DNA of 64,000 nucleotides from positions 992,001 to 1,056,000 of the forward strand of contig NZ_CAKKNB010000002.1 of NCBI RefSeq assembly GCF_918741295.1. Reading direction: 5' to 3'. This stretch comes from Aquabacterium sp. CECT 9606. GTDB lineage: Bacteria; Pseudomonadota; Gammaproteobacteria; Burkholderiales; Burkholderiaceae_C. Both the position numbers and the translations under genes were made by a program. Each line of letters begins with the position of its first letter. Positions within the stretch are counted from its first letter, which is position 1. Shown in pieces: positions 46,534 through 55,841 of this stretch. A model generated the notes under the pieces. It did not search any database. It was not told the DNA's origin and saw only the letters and a program-made list of their open reading frames with translations.

Positions 46534-47697
46534 TCACATGATGCGCGTGAGCTCGTAGACCAGGGCTGAAGGCAGCGAGGTGGCCACCGCCGCATGGCCC
46601 ACCCGCGCCATGCCCGTCGGGCTGATGCTGGAAATCTCGAAAGTGTGCCCATCGTCAAGCAGCTCGATGAACACGAACTCGGGCACCTCCTGGCGGATGC
46701 TGGCAACCATCTGCATGAACCGCGGTGTTTTCAGGCTGGACTCGAACACGATGCCATGAGGCAGCCCGGCGTCACAGAACTCGACAGCATCGGCCACCGT
46801 GTTGACGAAATCGACCACCAAGCCCATGGACTTCATGGACTCGCGCACCAGCCCGCGCACATCGCGGCGTGCCGCCACCACCAGCACGTGGCAGCCGGCC
46901 AAAGGTTTGGAGTTGATCGAGTCGGCAAAGCTGGCGTCGGGCGTGTCGGCACCCGGGGCCACCGCCAGCACGTTGACCGTGCGCGGGAACTCAAGCGTCA
47001 AACGCGCTTGCGAGGACTCGATCTCGCGGTGCTGAGCCACGCCGAGCGTGCGGGCCGTTTGCTCCAGCAGGTGCCAGCTCATGCTGTCCAGTGCGGGGTT
47101 GTGAGGCGCCTCCTTGTTCTGAGGCAGGTCTGGCGACCGGTGCTGGAACTGGCAGACCAGCGAGGCGTTGTCTGACCAGCGGCCCTGGTCGATGCGGACA
47201 TCCACCAAGCCCTGGGCGCAACTCAGCCACCACTCGACCACGGCGTTCAGCAGGCCATGAAGCATGGAGGCATCGACCTGCACCTCGACCTCTTGCAGTG
47301 ACTGAACAATGTGGATGCCGCGCGCCTGCAGCTCACGCGCCCGGTGGGCCAGCACGCTTTGCACGGTGTTGGTGAGGTGGACGCGCTCATGCGACTGGCG
47401 CACCCGGCCTGAAGCGAGCCGCGAAATCTGCTGGCACCAGATGCCGGCCTGGCGGGCGCGGTCTACCTCGTCCAGCAAGGTGCGCAGGCCGGCGCGGTCG
47501 ATGCGGCCGGTGGTGGTCAAGGTGGCGACACGCTCAAGCGCGGCGGTGAGGGGTTCGGCCAACTCGCGGCCGGCTTGGGCCAGCAACTCCTGCCAGCGCG
47601 CCAACTCGCGCTCATCGGGGCTGAGTGGCGGCGCATCCGGGTTGACGCCTCGGTGGGGCGTCGCCAACTTGGCCGGGAAGGGGACGGGCGAGTTCAT
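46534..47697 (-). CDS. Degenerate hybrid sensor kinase / pseudo-receiver protein
   Basis: Cytoplasmic protein of 387 aa. Residues 30-120 resemble a dimerisation helix pair, but no phosphoacceptor His stands in the usual H-box place. Residues 140-240 look like a histidine-kinase ATPase with only the N-box (LLNAVVEW) clear. Residues about 270-387 have receiver-like strands (HVLVVAARRD, GIVFESS) with Glu/Ser where the phosphorylated Asp would be. It may be a scaffold or binding protein rather than an active kinase. The ATG at 47697 has GAGAT upstream. Identity as a two-component relative is moderately sure; the role is unknown. Confidence 0.6.
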   Translation of the reverse strand: MNSPVPFPAKLATPHRGVNPDAPPLSPDERELARWQELLAQAGRELAEPLTAALERVATLTTTGRIDRAGLRTLLDEVDRARQAGIWCQQISRLASGRVRQSHERVHLTNTVQSVLAHRARELQARGIHIVQSLQEVEVQVDASMLHGLLNAVVEWWLSCAQGLVDVRIDQGRWSDNASLVCQFQHRSPDLPQNKEAPHNPALDSMSWHLLEQTARTLGVAQHREIESSQARLTLEFPRTVNVLAVAPGADTPDASFADSINSKPLAGCHVLVVAARRDVRGLVRESMKSMGLVVDFVNTVADAVEFCDAGLPHGIVFESSLKTPRFMQMVASIRQEVPEFVFIELLDDGHTFEISSISPTGMARVGHAAVATSLPSALVYELTRIM

Positions 47698-47799
47698 GGC
47701 ACATCTCGGTTCGTTCAGGGGCAGTTTCTGCGGCCCGATGTGGCTTGTCCATCCCACGGTTGGGTGAATTGCGGGGGGGGCGTGTCCATAATTGGCGCC

Positions 47800-48420
47800 A
47801 TGGAAAAAAGTTGGTCGAACCTGGGCGCCTGGGCGCTGTCGGTCGTGGGATGCGTGGCCTTGGTGGCTTGCAGTCCGGCGTTGGATTGGCGCACCGTTCG
47901 GCCTGAACATGCCCCGGCCTTGCAGGCCTTGTTTCCGTGCAAACCAGCCCAGGTGGACCGTTCATTGAGGCTTCCAGCCTTGCCCGGCCCTCCTGTGACC
48001 ATGCACCTGGTGTCGTGCAAGGTGGGCGAGTCCATCTGGGCGCTCAGCTATTTCGATGCGCAAGACATCAACCGGGTGCCGCAGGCGCTGGCGGCGGACA
48101 ACCGCGCTTTGCGCGACAACCTGCAGGCGGTCAGCAACGTGGGCGCTCCAGCCGCCGAGGGCGCCGTGTCTGCCGTGGACCTGGAACCGGTCAAGATTCC
48201 GGGCATGACTCCCCACGCCCTGGCACGCCACTGGCGTCTGACGGGGCGGCGCCCGGCCGGGCATGGTGAAAGCGCGCCGGTGGAAGTGCACGCGTGGCAT
48301 TTTTCCCACGGTCTGATGGTTTACCAGGCCAGCTTGTGGCGCCCCGTGCCGAGTGCAAATGCCAAGGATTCCACCGACGCGGTAGAGACATTCATTCAGG
48401 GCTTCAAATTTCTGGACTGA
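47800..48420 (+). CDS. Hypothetical lipoprotein
   Basis: Protein of 206 aa with a lipoprotein signal (LVAC at about residue 24). The mature part has no recognised domain. Two cysteines (PCKP, LVSCKVGE) could form a disulfide, and the C-terminal half has aromatic-rich strands. It lies 19 bp before manX and could be read with it. The gene is real on length, signal and codon pattern, but no function is proposed. Confidence 0.7.
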   Translation: MEKSWSNLGAWALSVVGCVALVACSPALDWRTVRPEHAPALQALFPCKPAQVDRSLRLPALPGPPVTMHLVSCKVGESIWALSYFDAQDINRVPQALAADNRALRDNLQAVSNVGAPAAEGAVSAVDLEPVKIPGMTPHALARHWRLTGRRPAGHGESAPVEVHAWHFSHGLMVYQASLWRPVPSANAKDSTDAVETFIQGFKFLD

Positions 48421-48439
48421 GCAGCCCATAATCGTTGTC

Positions 48440-48898
48440 ATGCCCGGCCTGTTCCTCATTGCGCATGCCCCCCTGGCTTCTGCCCTGAAGCTGGCGGCGC
48501 AGCATTGTTTTCCCGAAGCTGCGCAGGCCATGCGGATCCTGGACGTGCCCTCGAACCTGCCCCCCGACGAAATCGAGGCGCAGTGCCGCATCATCCTGGA
48601 GATGCTGCAAAAGGCCGATTCGCGCGGCGAGGCCCTGATCCTGGCCGATGTATTCGGCGCCACGCCGTGCAATATCGTGCAGCGCTTGTCCGACGGTGTG
48701 CGCGTCAAGGTCATCACCGGCGTGAATGTGCCCATGCTCTGGCGAGCCCTCAATTACTCCAATGAATCCCTGGACACCCTGATCACCCGCGCGGTGGCTG
48801 GCGGCACCCAGGGCGTCATGCAAATCGCGACCAACCGGCCACAAAACCAGGCCAGTCAGCCCATCAATGATCAAGACCACCGTCAACATCAGCAATAA
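48440..48898 (+). CDS. manX: PTS EIIA component, mannose/fructose family
   Basis: EIIA-Man-type domain of 152 aa. The phosphorylated histidine is His9 in LIAHAPLAS, and ADVFGATPCNI with ITGVNVPML are conserved family blocks. In betaproteobacteria this protein acts in a regulatory phosphotransferase chain rather than sugar uptake. The last 32 bp overlap ptsH. No permease genes are nearby. The C-terminal tail is Gln/His-rich because of the overlap. Confidence 0.9.
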   Translation: MPGLFLIAHAPLASALKLAAQHCFPEAAQAMRILDVPSNLPPDEIEAQCRIILEMLQKADSRGEALILADVFGATPCNIVQRLSDGVRVKVITGVNVPMLWRALNYSNESLDTLITRAVAGGTQGVMQIATNRPQNQASQPINDQDHRQHQQ

Positions 48899-49136
48899 GC
48901 TGGGACTCCATGCGCGCGCATCGGCCAAGTTCACCAAGCTGGCCAGCAGTTTTCCCTGCGATGTCTTCATGAGCCGCAATGACCGGCGTGTGAACGCCAA
49001 AAGCATCATGGGCGTGATGATGCTGGCTGCCGGACTGGGGGCGGCAGTGGAGCTGGAGTGCGATGGCGCCCGCGAAGAAGACGCCATGAAGGCGTTGGTG
49101 GCCCTCATCAACGACAAGTTCGGCGAAGGCGAGTAA
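48867..49136 (+). CDS. ptsH: Phosphocarrier protein HPr
   Basis: HPr of 89 aa, normal length. The phosphorylation site His15 lies in GLHARAS, and Ser46 (KSIMG), the site used by HPr kinase, is also present. It accepts phosphate from enzyme I and passes it to EIIA. It overlaps manX by 32 bp, so the two are translated together. The gene for enzyme I, which usually follows in Burkholderiales, is not downstream; a porin-like gene is there instead. Confidence 0.95.
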   Translation: MIKTTVNISNKLGLHARASAKFTKLASSFPCDVFMSRNDRRVNAKSIMGVMMLAAGLGAAVELECDGAREEDAMKALVALINDKFGEGE

Positions 49137-49349
49137 GCCCTCAATCAGGGTCGATCCCCATTGGATGGATGGAACTGGCGTGCAAAACCAACGCACTCCA
49201 GGGGATCCATGTCGCGCCATTGCGACAACTTGCGCACACATTTGGGGTCAAGCAAGGCACAGTTAGGCCGATATTGCACAGATACGTTTCGCAACGTGCA
49301 TTTTTCTAACAAACCCGTTGAACGAACTCAATTCGTAGGAGCTGTCCGC

Positions 49350-50513
49350 ATGAATAACTTTCGCCGTGATGCCTCGTCGGCCTGCGCGCTGACCCTCAAG
49401 ACCGTGGCCCTGGCGGCGGCCCTCAGCGCATCTTCGGTGGCATTGGCGGCCGAGAACGGCAACCAGCGCTATTCGCCTGGCGTGGGCGGCAGTGACATGA
49501 CCTCGCCTTTGGTGCCCGGCTGGTATGGGCAGGTGGCGATGGTGGCGTACCACGCCAACAAGATCAAAGGCAATGATGGCAAGCAATTGACCAGGTCTGG
49601 GAATATCACCCAAGCTCAACTGGCCGCTAACCCAGCCACGTCTGCTGCTGCTCCCGGGTTTGCAGGCGGCATTAACTACAACTCCAAAATTGGCATCAAG
49701 GCCGACACCTACGCCATTCTTCCCCGTATTACCTACCTGAGCAACGAGCAGGTATTGGGTGGCAATGTGGGATTCACGGCGATGCTGCCTTTGGTGCGCA
49801 GAAAAATCCAGCTGGCTGGCGAAACGCCCAGCTTCACACCGGGCGCTGGCAGCGCGGCTCCTGCGGTGCCAGGCAGTTTGGCCGCAGGTCTCAGCCCAAC
49901 CATTTTGGGCCGCATTGCCAACGAGTCGGCCACGTACGGCATCGGTGACCTCGAAGTCTCGCCCATCTGGCACATGGAGATCGGTGATCACCAGCATGTG
50001 TCGATTGCCCCGACCATCGTGCTGCCCACCGGTGACTATGACGCCACCAGGCGCGCCAATTCCGGCTTTGGCAACTTCTTCACCTTCCGTCCATCGGTGC
50101 AATACGCCTTCGTGGGCGACGGCTGGGATGTGGGCGGTCGCCTGGTCTTGTCGTTCAACACGCGCAACAAGGAAAATGGCTACCGCACTGGCAACATCCT
50201 GAACATCGACTACCAGGCGATGAAGTTTGTTTCCGAGGACATCCGCGTGGGTCTGCAAGGCTACGTGGTGGAACAGTTCAGCAAGGACGATCAGGATTTG
50301 ACCGGCTTCTCGTCGGCTCAACAAACCGCGCTGGCCACCACGGCCGACCTCAGCACCGGCAACAAGATGCGCGTTTATGCCGCAGGCCCGGCCGTGGCCT
50401 GGTTGGCCAATGGCGGTGAGTTCCTGCTGGAAGGCAAATTCCTGAAGGAATTTGGTGCGAAAAATCGCACTGAGGGCCAGGCCTTCTGGTTGACCCTGTC
50501 CAAGCCGCTGTAA
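49350..50513 (+). CDS. Outer-membrane transporter-like protein (phenol meta-pathway family)
   Basis: Exported beta-rich protein of 387 aa with a signal peptide ending SVALAAE. YGIGDLEVSPIWH, PTGDYD and the later alternating strands are typical of the family linked to meta-pathway phenol degradation (SphA-like), believed to form outer-membrane channels. No aromatic catabolic genes are near, so the substrate is open. The ATG at 49350 has a good TAGGAG site. The 213 bp before it hold no recognised gene and probably its promoter. Confidence 0.8.
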   Translation: MNNFRRDASSACALTLKTVALAAALSASSVALAAENGNQRYSPGVGGSDMTSPLVPGWYGQVAMVAYHANKIKGNDGKQLTRSGNITQAQLAANPATSAAAPGFAGGINYNSKIGIKADTYAILPRITYLSNEQVLGGNVGFTAMLPLVRRKIQLAGETPSFTPGAGSAAPAVPGSLAAGLSPTILGRIANESATYGIGDLEVSPIWHMEIGDHQHVSIAPTIVLPTGDYDATRRANSGFGNFFTFRPSVQYAFVGDGWDVGGRLVLSFNTRNKENGYRTGNILNIDYQAMKFVSEDIRVGLQGYVVEQFSKDDQDLTGFSSAQQTALATTADLSTGNKMRVYAAGPAVAWLANGGEFLLEGKFLKEFGAKNRTEGQAFWLTLSKPL

Positions 50514-50541
50514 CCTCATCAGGGTACTGATTGATGGAGCG

Positions 50542-50578
50542 ACCCTGGCTTTGCGGCCAGGGTGCCCGTGCCACGGGC
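50542..50578 (+). terminator. Double hairpin after the porin-like gene
   Basis: A perfect 8-bp stem ACCCTGGC / GCCAGGGT with a 6-nt loop is followed at once by a second stem GCCCG / CGGGC. There is no T run, so termination is uncertain. It could also be a REP-like element. Confidence 0.4.
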
Positions 50579-50612
50579 GAGTTGATGGCTGTACCGTAGG
50601 AGTGGTCACATC

Positions 50613-51317
50613 ATGCAAGATGACCGTATCGCTTTATCCCCGTTTGAACAAAACCGGCGCCAGCTGATGGCCAGTGCCATGGCTGCAGCACTTGTGCCGT
50701 GGGCCACGCCTGCCCAGGCGGCCAGCGTTGAGTTGGAAGGGGTTGAACTCGAAGAGTCCATCATGGCGCACGGCCAAAAGCTGGTGCTCAACGGGGCTGC
50801 GGTGCGCAAGCGAGGCTACTTCAAGGCCGATGTCACTGCGCTGTACCTGCCGGAAAAGCGCACCACGCCCGACGCGATCTTCAAGCTCAACGGCATCCGC
50901 CGAATCCAGCTCAACATCTTGCGCGAATTCACGTCGTCGACCATCTCCCGCATCTTCATCTCGGACTTCAAGCAAAACTCGACCGACGCCGAGTTCAAGC
51001 AGTTGATCAACGAGATCAGCCAGGTGGGCGCGGCCTACAGCGCGGTCAAACGCGTCAGCAAGGGCGACGTCATCAACCTGGACTGGTTGCCAGGCAAGGG
51101 CTGGGTGTGCTACATCAATGGCAAGCAGCTGCTGATCGACCCCGGTGCCACGGGTGGCGTCAGCAACAATGCCATCAACAACGAGTTGGCCTACCAGATC
51201 TACCTGCGCATGTACATCGGGCCGGCCGCACCTGAAGAGTTGCGCAATGGCCTGTTGGGCCTGACCCGACTGCCTCGCTCCAACGGTGGTGGCCGAGACA
51301 AAGACGGCGACGCCTGA
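50613..51317 (+). CDS. Chalcone isomerase-like exported protein
   Basis: Protein of 234 aa with a signal peptide, possibly Tat-type because RRQ precedes the hydrophobic stretch that ends AQAAS. The mature part matches the bacterial chalcone-isomerase-like fold: VRKRGYFKADVTALYLPE, then IRRIQLNILREF, and a GLLGLTR end. Bacterial members have no proven isomerase activity. A GTAGGAG site lies upstream. Its neighbour is the porin-like gene, 99 bp before. Confidence 0.83.
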   Translation: MQDDRIALSPFEQNRRQLMASAMAAALVPWATPAQAASVELEGVELEESIMAHGQKLVLNGAAVRKRGYFKADVTALYLPEKRTTPDAIFKLNGIRRIQLNILREFTSSTISRIFISDFKQNSTDAEFKQLINEISQVGAAYSAVKRVSKGDVINLDWLPGKGWVCYINGKQLLIDPGATGGVSNNAINNELAYQIYLRMYIGPAAPEELRNGLLGLTRLPRSNGGGRDKDGDA

Positions 51318-51323
51318 CGGCCT

Positions 51324-53207
51324 TCAATCGCGCGGGTAGTGTGAGGCCAAGGCTGGTGGCATGGGCGAGTCGATCAGCCCGGCCATCAAGCGCAGGGCGT
51401 TGGCGGTGTCGTTGGACATCAAGCCGCCGGTGCTGTGGTTCAGCGCTTCTTCAACCCAGGCCCTCAGCAACACGGGCCTGATCATCCACGACAACTCCTG
51501 AACGCCTGCCAGGGCATGCATCAGGGCGTCTGCGTCGGGGATCTTGCCATCCGGTTTCAAGTCTTGCAGGTGGGTGCAGCGTGCGATGACGCGCGCGTAC
51601 CAGGCGCGGCTGGTGGCGGCCAACAGGCCTTGCATCTCCGGCTCGGGCACAAAGCGGGCAAGGTAGGCTGACAGTGCGATCACGTGGGCCAGCTCATCTT
51701 CCTGCAGATCGATCAATTCGCGGCCTTGTCCGGTCACCGGGCGCATGAAAGGCCGGCTGCTTTTCTTGTCGCTCATCTGGTGGCGAAGCGTCAGCCACCA
51801 CAGGCGATCGCGGGGGCTGACGCGGCCATCGGCCTTCAGCAGATCACGGGCGGCCTCGACCAACGCTCGGCGGTCACTGATCGGGTCATTGGCGATGCTT
51901 TTGCACAGGCGCTCGAACTCGGGGACCAGGCGTTCAGGACGCAGACCCTGCACATCCTCCAGGATCTGTTGGCCGTGCGTGAGGCCCTCGGCCAATTTCA
52001 GCCACAGCTTGTGTTCATCGCAGTTGCCGGCCGACATCATCAGCGCCAGCACCGCCATGCGTTTCTCGCGGGGGCCGGCCAGGCGGCGCAATCGGCCCAA
52101 GGCATCGGCGTCCTCAGCGGGGGCTGGTGGCTTGGTGGCCTCCGCGTGCAAGCCCGAGGCCGCCGCGGCCGCCAGCATGGCGCCTGGGGCTGTGGGCGGC
52201 GGGCGGCGGGGCTCGGCTTTCTCAAGCCGCAGCAAGGGTGCTGGCATGGGCGACAGCACGGCGCCGCAGATGCGGCGGATGCGCTCGGGCAAACGTGGGT
52301 GCGTGGCCAGGCAACGCGACAAGCGCGACTGGTGCAGCAGCAGCGATGCAACCATGTCGGCCTGGGGATGGCGCATTTGACCGGCCAGCATCTGCTGGTC
52401 AAACCAGATCTTGCGCAGCACATTGCCCAAGCCATCGCGCGTGCGGGTGAATTGGATGGCGTTGGCATCGGCCAGAAACTCGCGCTGGCGTGCCACGGCG
52501 GCTTGCAGCAGCCGGCCGGCGCCCCAGCCCAGCCAGCCGACCGCACTGAACACCAGCCCGACCACCCAGCGCACCGGGTTGACGTGCCCGTTGTCGTCCG
52601 GGCTCATCAGGGTCTGGCCATAGCCATGCACCAGCGACAAGCCCCACACCAGCGCCAGCAGACGCATGGCCATGGGCAGGTCTTCCTCCTTGAGGTGGCC
52701 GAACTCGTGGGCCACCAGGCCTTGCAGCTCTGCGCGCGTGAGGCGGTCCAGGGCGCCCCGGGTCACGCACAGGGCATAGTCCTCGGGTGACCAGCCGGCC
52801 ACGAAGGCGTTAATGGCGTCTTCGCGGGTGAGCACGTAGACGTGGGGCACGGTTTGCCCCGAGGCCATGGCCATTTCGTCGACCACGTTGAGCAGCCGGC
52901 GCTCCAGCGCATCATCAGGGTCCTTGACCAGGCGCCCGTGCATCCAGTGGGCAACGCGTTGACCACCACCTTCGCGCAGGCGCTGGGTTTCGATCAGGCA
53001 GCCGCCCAGCACAAACAGCAAGATGACGCCGGAGTTGGTCTCGAAGAACAAGGCTGGGTAGCCATGGCTGAGCGGCATCAGCAGCTTGTAGGCCAGCGCC
53101 AACAGCACGTTGACGGCCACCACCAGTCCGGCCAACAGCACGGCAAACCAGGCGAACAACTTGAAGGTTTGCGCCTGGGCCTGTTCCTGATGCTGTCGGA
53201 ATTTCAT
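51324..53207 (-). CDS. M48 family zinc metalloprotease
   Basis: Membrane protease of 627 aa. Two membrane segments at about residues 17-42 and 58-75 are followed by the M48 catalytic region with HEFGH at 167-171 and a later Glu-bearing stretch (ANAIQFTR). The C-terminal 300 residues are a long non-catalytic extension. HtpX-like enzymes degrade damaged membrane proteins; the extension suggests another or added function. lemA lies 37 bp upstream on the same strand, a common pairing for this protease type. Confidence 0.86.
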   Translation of the reverse strand: MKFRQHQEQAQAQTFKLFAWFAVLLAGLVVAVNVLLALAYKLLMPLSHGYPALFFETNSGVILLFVLGGCLIETQRLREGGGQRVAHWMHGRLVKDPDDALERRLLNVVDEMAMASGQTVPHVYVLTREDAINAFVAGWSPEDYALCVTRGALDRLTRAELQGLVAHEFGHLKEEDLPMAMRLLALVWGLSLVHGYGQTLMSPDDNGHVNPVRWVVGLVFSAVGWLGWGAGRLLQAAVARQREFLADANAIQFTRTRDGLGNVLRKIWFDQQMLAGQMRHPQADMVASLLLHQSRLSRCLATHPRLPERIRRICGAVLSPMPAPLLRLEKAEPRRPPPTAPGAMLAAAAASGLHAEATKPPAPAEDADALGRLRRLAGPREKRMAVLALMMSAGNCDEHKLWLKLAEGLTHGQQILEDVQGLRPERLVPEFERLCKSIANDPISDRRALVEAARDLLKADGRVSPRDRLWWLTLRHQMSDKKSSRPFMRPVTGQGRELIDLQEDELAHVIALSAYLARFVPEPEMQGLLAATSRAWYARVIARCTHLQDLKPDGKIPDADALMHALAGVQELSWMIRPVLLRAWVEEALNHSTGGLMSNDTANALRLMAGLIDSPMPPALASHYPRD

Positions 53208-53244
53208 GGTGAACGGCGAGACTGCCCGTTGGTTCAGATCTTGA

Positions 53245-53868
53245 TCAGAAAGCCACTTTCACGCCAGCGCGTTCTGCGTCGGTGGAGGTGGACTGAAGCA
53301 TGGCGGCCTCTTTGAAGCCGAAGACACCGGCCACCAGATTGGCCGGAAACTGCTGGGCCGAGTTGTTGTAGTCCAGCGTGGCATCGTTGAACAACTGCCG
53401 CGAGAACGCCACTTTATTCTCGGTGTGTGTCAGCTCTTCGCTGAGGTCGCGCAAGGACTCATCAGCCTTGAGTTCAGGGTAGGCCTCGACGGTGGCTTGA
53501 AAGCGCCCCATGGCGCTGTTGAGCACACCTTCGGCCAGGTTCAGGCTCTTGATGGGCCCTGCCTGGTTGGGCTGGCTGCGCACCAGGTCGGTGGCGGCGA
53601 CCACTTGCGCCCGCGCGGCAGTCACGCGCTCCAGGGTCTCGCGTTCATGTTCCAGGTATTTGCGTGCAACCTCGACCAGGTTGGGAATGAGATCGTGCCG
53701 GCGCTTGAGCTGAACGTCGATCTGCGCGAAGGCATTGGTGATTTCGTTGCGCAGTTTGACCAGTCGGTTGTAGGCGCCCACGGCCCAAAAGACGATCAAG
53801 GCGACCACCGCGAGGGTGATGATTTGTGTGGTGTTCAAAGTCGTGGCCTCCCAAGCCGTTGCGTTCAA
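53245..53868 (-). CDS. LemA family protein
   Basis: Protein of 207 aa with one membrane segment (about residues 13-32) followed by a helical domain. [25 protein letters not shown] is the LemA hallmark, as is [14 protein letters not shown]. The role of LemA is unknown; it often lies next to M48 proteases, as here. The ATG at 53868 overlaps the queC stop (ATGA). It is probably transcribed with queC and the protease gene. Confidence 0.9.
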   Translation of the reverse strand: MNATAWEATTLNTTQIITLAVVALIVFWAVGAYNRLVKLRNEITNAFAQIDVQLKRRHDLIPNLVEVARKYLEHERETLERVTAARAQVVAATDLVRSQPNQAGPIKSLNLAEGVLNSAMGRFQATVEAYPELKADESLRDLSEELTHTENKVAFSRQLFNDATLDYNNSAQQFPANLVAGVFGFKEAAMLQSTSTDAERAGVKVAF

Positions 53869-54602
53869 TCAATCGTAGCAGTCCACTGCTCAAAGCCTTC
53901 GCGGCGCAATTGGCAGGCAGGGCATTGGCCGCAGCCGTATCCCCAGGCGTGGCGGTGCGTGCGGTCGCCCAGGTAGCAGGTGTGCGTGTGCTCCACGATG
54001 ATGTCGTTCAGGACGGTACCACCCAACTGATCGGTCAGGGCCCAGGTTTGCGCTTTGGTCAGCCACATCAGCGGCGTTTCCACCGTCATGGGCGCGGCCA
54101 ACCCCAGGCTGAGCGCCACTTGCAAGGCTTTGAGTGTGTTGTCGCGGCAATCGGGGTAGCCGGAATAGTCGGTCTCGCACATGCCGCCCACCAGCACGTT
54201 CAGGCCGCGCCGGTAGGCCACGGATGCCGCGAAAGTGAGGAACAACAGGTTGCGGCCGGGCACGAAGGTGTTGGGCAAGCCATTGGACTGCATTTCGATA
54301 GCGCGGTCTTCGGTCAGGGCGGTGTCAGAGATCTGGCCCAGCAGGGCGAGGTCCAGCACATGGTCTTGGCCGAGTCGGGCGGTCCATGCTGGAAAAGCGC
54401 TGGCCACAGCCTGGCGAACCGGTTCGCGGCAGTCCAGTTCGACGCGGTGACGCTGGCCGTAATCGAAGCCGATGGTTTCAACGCGGCTGAAGCGGCTCAG
54501 GGCCCAGGCCAGGCAGGCGGTGGAATCCTGCCCGCCCGAGAACACCACCAGGGCGGCGCGTGGGTCGGCAAAGGCGGAGGGGGGGGCGGTGGCGGCGGGC
54601 AT
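53865..54602 (-). CDS. queC: 7-cyano-7-deazaguanine synthase
   Basis: ATP-dependent enzyme of 245 aa in the preQ0 branch of queuosine synthesis. Seen: the PP-loop SGGQDS (residues 22-27), [25 protein letters not shown], and the zinc site of four cysteines near the end (CYLG and CGQCPAC). The ATG at 54602 gives the usual length; a longer in-frame reading to 54755 would add a non-conserved extension. It is divergent from fpr. Confidence 0.93.
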   Translation of the reverse strand: MPAATAPPSAFADPRAALVVFSGGQDSTACLAWALSRFSRVETIGFDYGQRHRVELDCREPVRQAVASAFPAWTARLGQDHVLDLALLGQISDTALTEDRAIEMQSNGLPNTFVPGRNLLFLTFAASVAYRRGLNVLVGGMCETDYSGYPDCRDNTLKALQVALSLGLAAPMTVETPLMWLTKAQTWALTDQLGGTVLNDIIVEHTHTCYLGDRTHRHAWGYGCGQCPACQLRREGFEQWTATID

Positions 54603-54778
54603 GGCGAACAACTCGGTGGCAGGCAGGGCAGGGCGCAACGGCTCAGCATAGCGGATCAAATCCCCGGAGTTCAGGGGTGGCTGTGGCGCGTGGTTGGCAG
54701 GGGCCGCAAAGCTGGGCGACAATAGAGGGTTTTCGAGAGTCCGGCCTGCAAGCATGTGGGCCTTGCAGGAACCTGGTC

Positions 54779-55555
54779 ATGGCCGCTTTCAACACAGAAA
54801 CTGTTACCCACGTCAACCACTGGAACGACACGCTGTTCTCGTTTCGGACCACGCGCGATCCCGCCTTGCGTTTTGCCAGCGGTCATTTTGTGATGATTGG
54901 CCTGGAAGTCAACGGCAAGCCCTTGATGCGCGCCTACAGCGTGGCCAGCGCCAACTACGAAGAACACCTCGAATTCTTGAGCATCAAGGTGCAGGACGGC
55001 CCCTTGACCTCGCGCTTGCAGCACTTGAAGGTGGGCGACAAGCTGCTGGTCAGCCGTAAGGCCGTGGGCACGCTGGTGGTCGACGACCTCAAGCCCGCCA
55101 TGAACCTGTACCTGTTCGGCACCGGCACCGGCCTGGCGCCTTTCATGAGCATCATCCAGGATCCATACACCTACGAGAAGTTCGACAAGGTGGTGCTGGT
55201 GCACGGCGTTCGCTACAAGAGCGAGCTGGCTTACCACGACTTCATCAAGGACGACCTGCCCGACCACGAGTTGCTGGGCGACCTGGTGCGCGACAAGCTG
55301 ATTTACTACCCCTTGGTGACGCGTGAAGAGTTCCGCAACCAAGGCCGCCTGACCGACCTGATCGAGAACGGCAAAATGGCCGCCGACATCGGCCTGCCAC
55401 CACTGAACCCCGCCACCGACCGCGCCATGATGTGCGGCAGCCCCTCCATGTTGACCGATCTGTGCAAGATCCTGGACGCCCGGGGCTTCCACATCTCGCC
55501 TTCGCAAGGCGAGCCGGGCGACTACGTGATCGAGCGCGCTTTCGTCGAGAAGTGA
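54779..55555 (+). CDS. fpr: Ferredoxin-NADP reductase
   Basis: FAD-dependent reductase of 258 aa, the usual length. RAYSVASANY binds FAD, GTGTGLAPFMS and the later CGSPSML bind NADP, and the C-terminal VEK lacks the aromatic residue of plant-type enzymes, as in bacterial Fpr. It passes electrons between NADPH and ferredoxin or flavodoxin and helps in oxidative stress. The start is set by MAAFNTETV, conserved in related proteins. Its 3' end overlaps the convergent small membrane protein gene by 34 bp. Confidence 0.93.
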   Translation: MAAFNTETVTHVNHWNDTLFSFRTTRDPALRFASGHFVMIGLEVNGKPLMRAYSVASANYEEHLEFLSIKVQDGPLTSRLQHLKVGDKLLVSRKAVGTLVVDDLKPAMNLYLFGTGTGLAPFMSIIQDPYTYEKFDKVVLVHGVRYKSELAYHDFIKDDLPDHELLGDLVRDKLIYYPLVTREEFRNQGRLTDLIENGKMAADIGLPPLNPATDRAMMCGSPSMLTDLCKILDARGFHISPSQGEPGDYVIERAFVEK

Positions 55556-55728
55556 ACCCAGGCTGGGACCCGGTCCCAGTATTTGTCGAAAAAGTAGTGC
55601 ATCACCGTGTTGACCAGCGGTTCGACAAAGGTCACGATCCCGGCCACGCTCATGCTGCCGGTGATTGCATAGGTCACGGTGAATGAGGTGCCGATGTGCA
55701 TCAATCCAAAAGTGGCGGTTTTGGCCAT
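55522..55728 (-). CDS. DUF2061 small membrane protein
   Basis: Protein of 68 aa with two hydrophobic stretches and the DUF2061 pattern (KTATFGLMHIGTSFTVTYAITGS, then EPLVNTVMHYFFDKYWDR). Members are small membrane proteins of unknown role. The ATG at 55728 has a GGAG site. A Fur-box-like sequence lies 14-28 bp upstream of the start, so iron control is possible. The 3' end overlaps fpr. Confidence 0.85.
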   Translation of the reverse strand: MAKTATFGLMHIGTSFTVTYAITGSMSVAGIVTFVEPLVNTVMHYFFDKYWDRVPAWVHFSTKARSIT

Positions 55729-55741
55729 GATGGCGCTCCGT

Positions 55742-55756
55742 TGAGAATTGTTCTCA
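55742..55756. promoter_or_regulatory. Fur-box-like inverted repeat
   Basis: A 7-1-7 inverted repeat, TGAGAAT-T-GTTCTCA, matches 12 of 14 positions of the TGATAAT-n-ATTATCA Fur core. It lies in the divergent gap between the DUF2061 gene and the propeller gene, much closer to the former. Confidence 0.5.
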
Positions 55757-55841
55757 TCATCGCGGTCTCGGCTTGTTTTGTATATTCAATCGATTCAATA
55801 AAATCAATAGCCTCTGTTGATGGGGTGGCTGGAGTTCGCAA

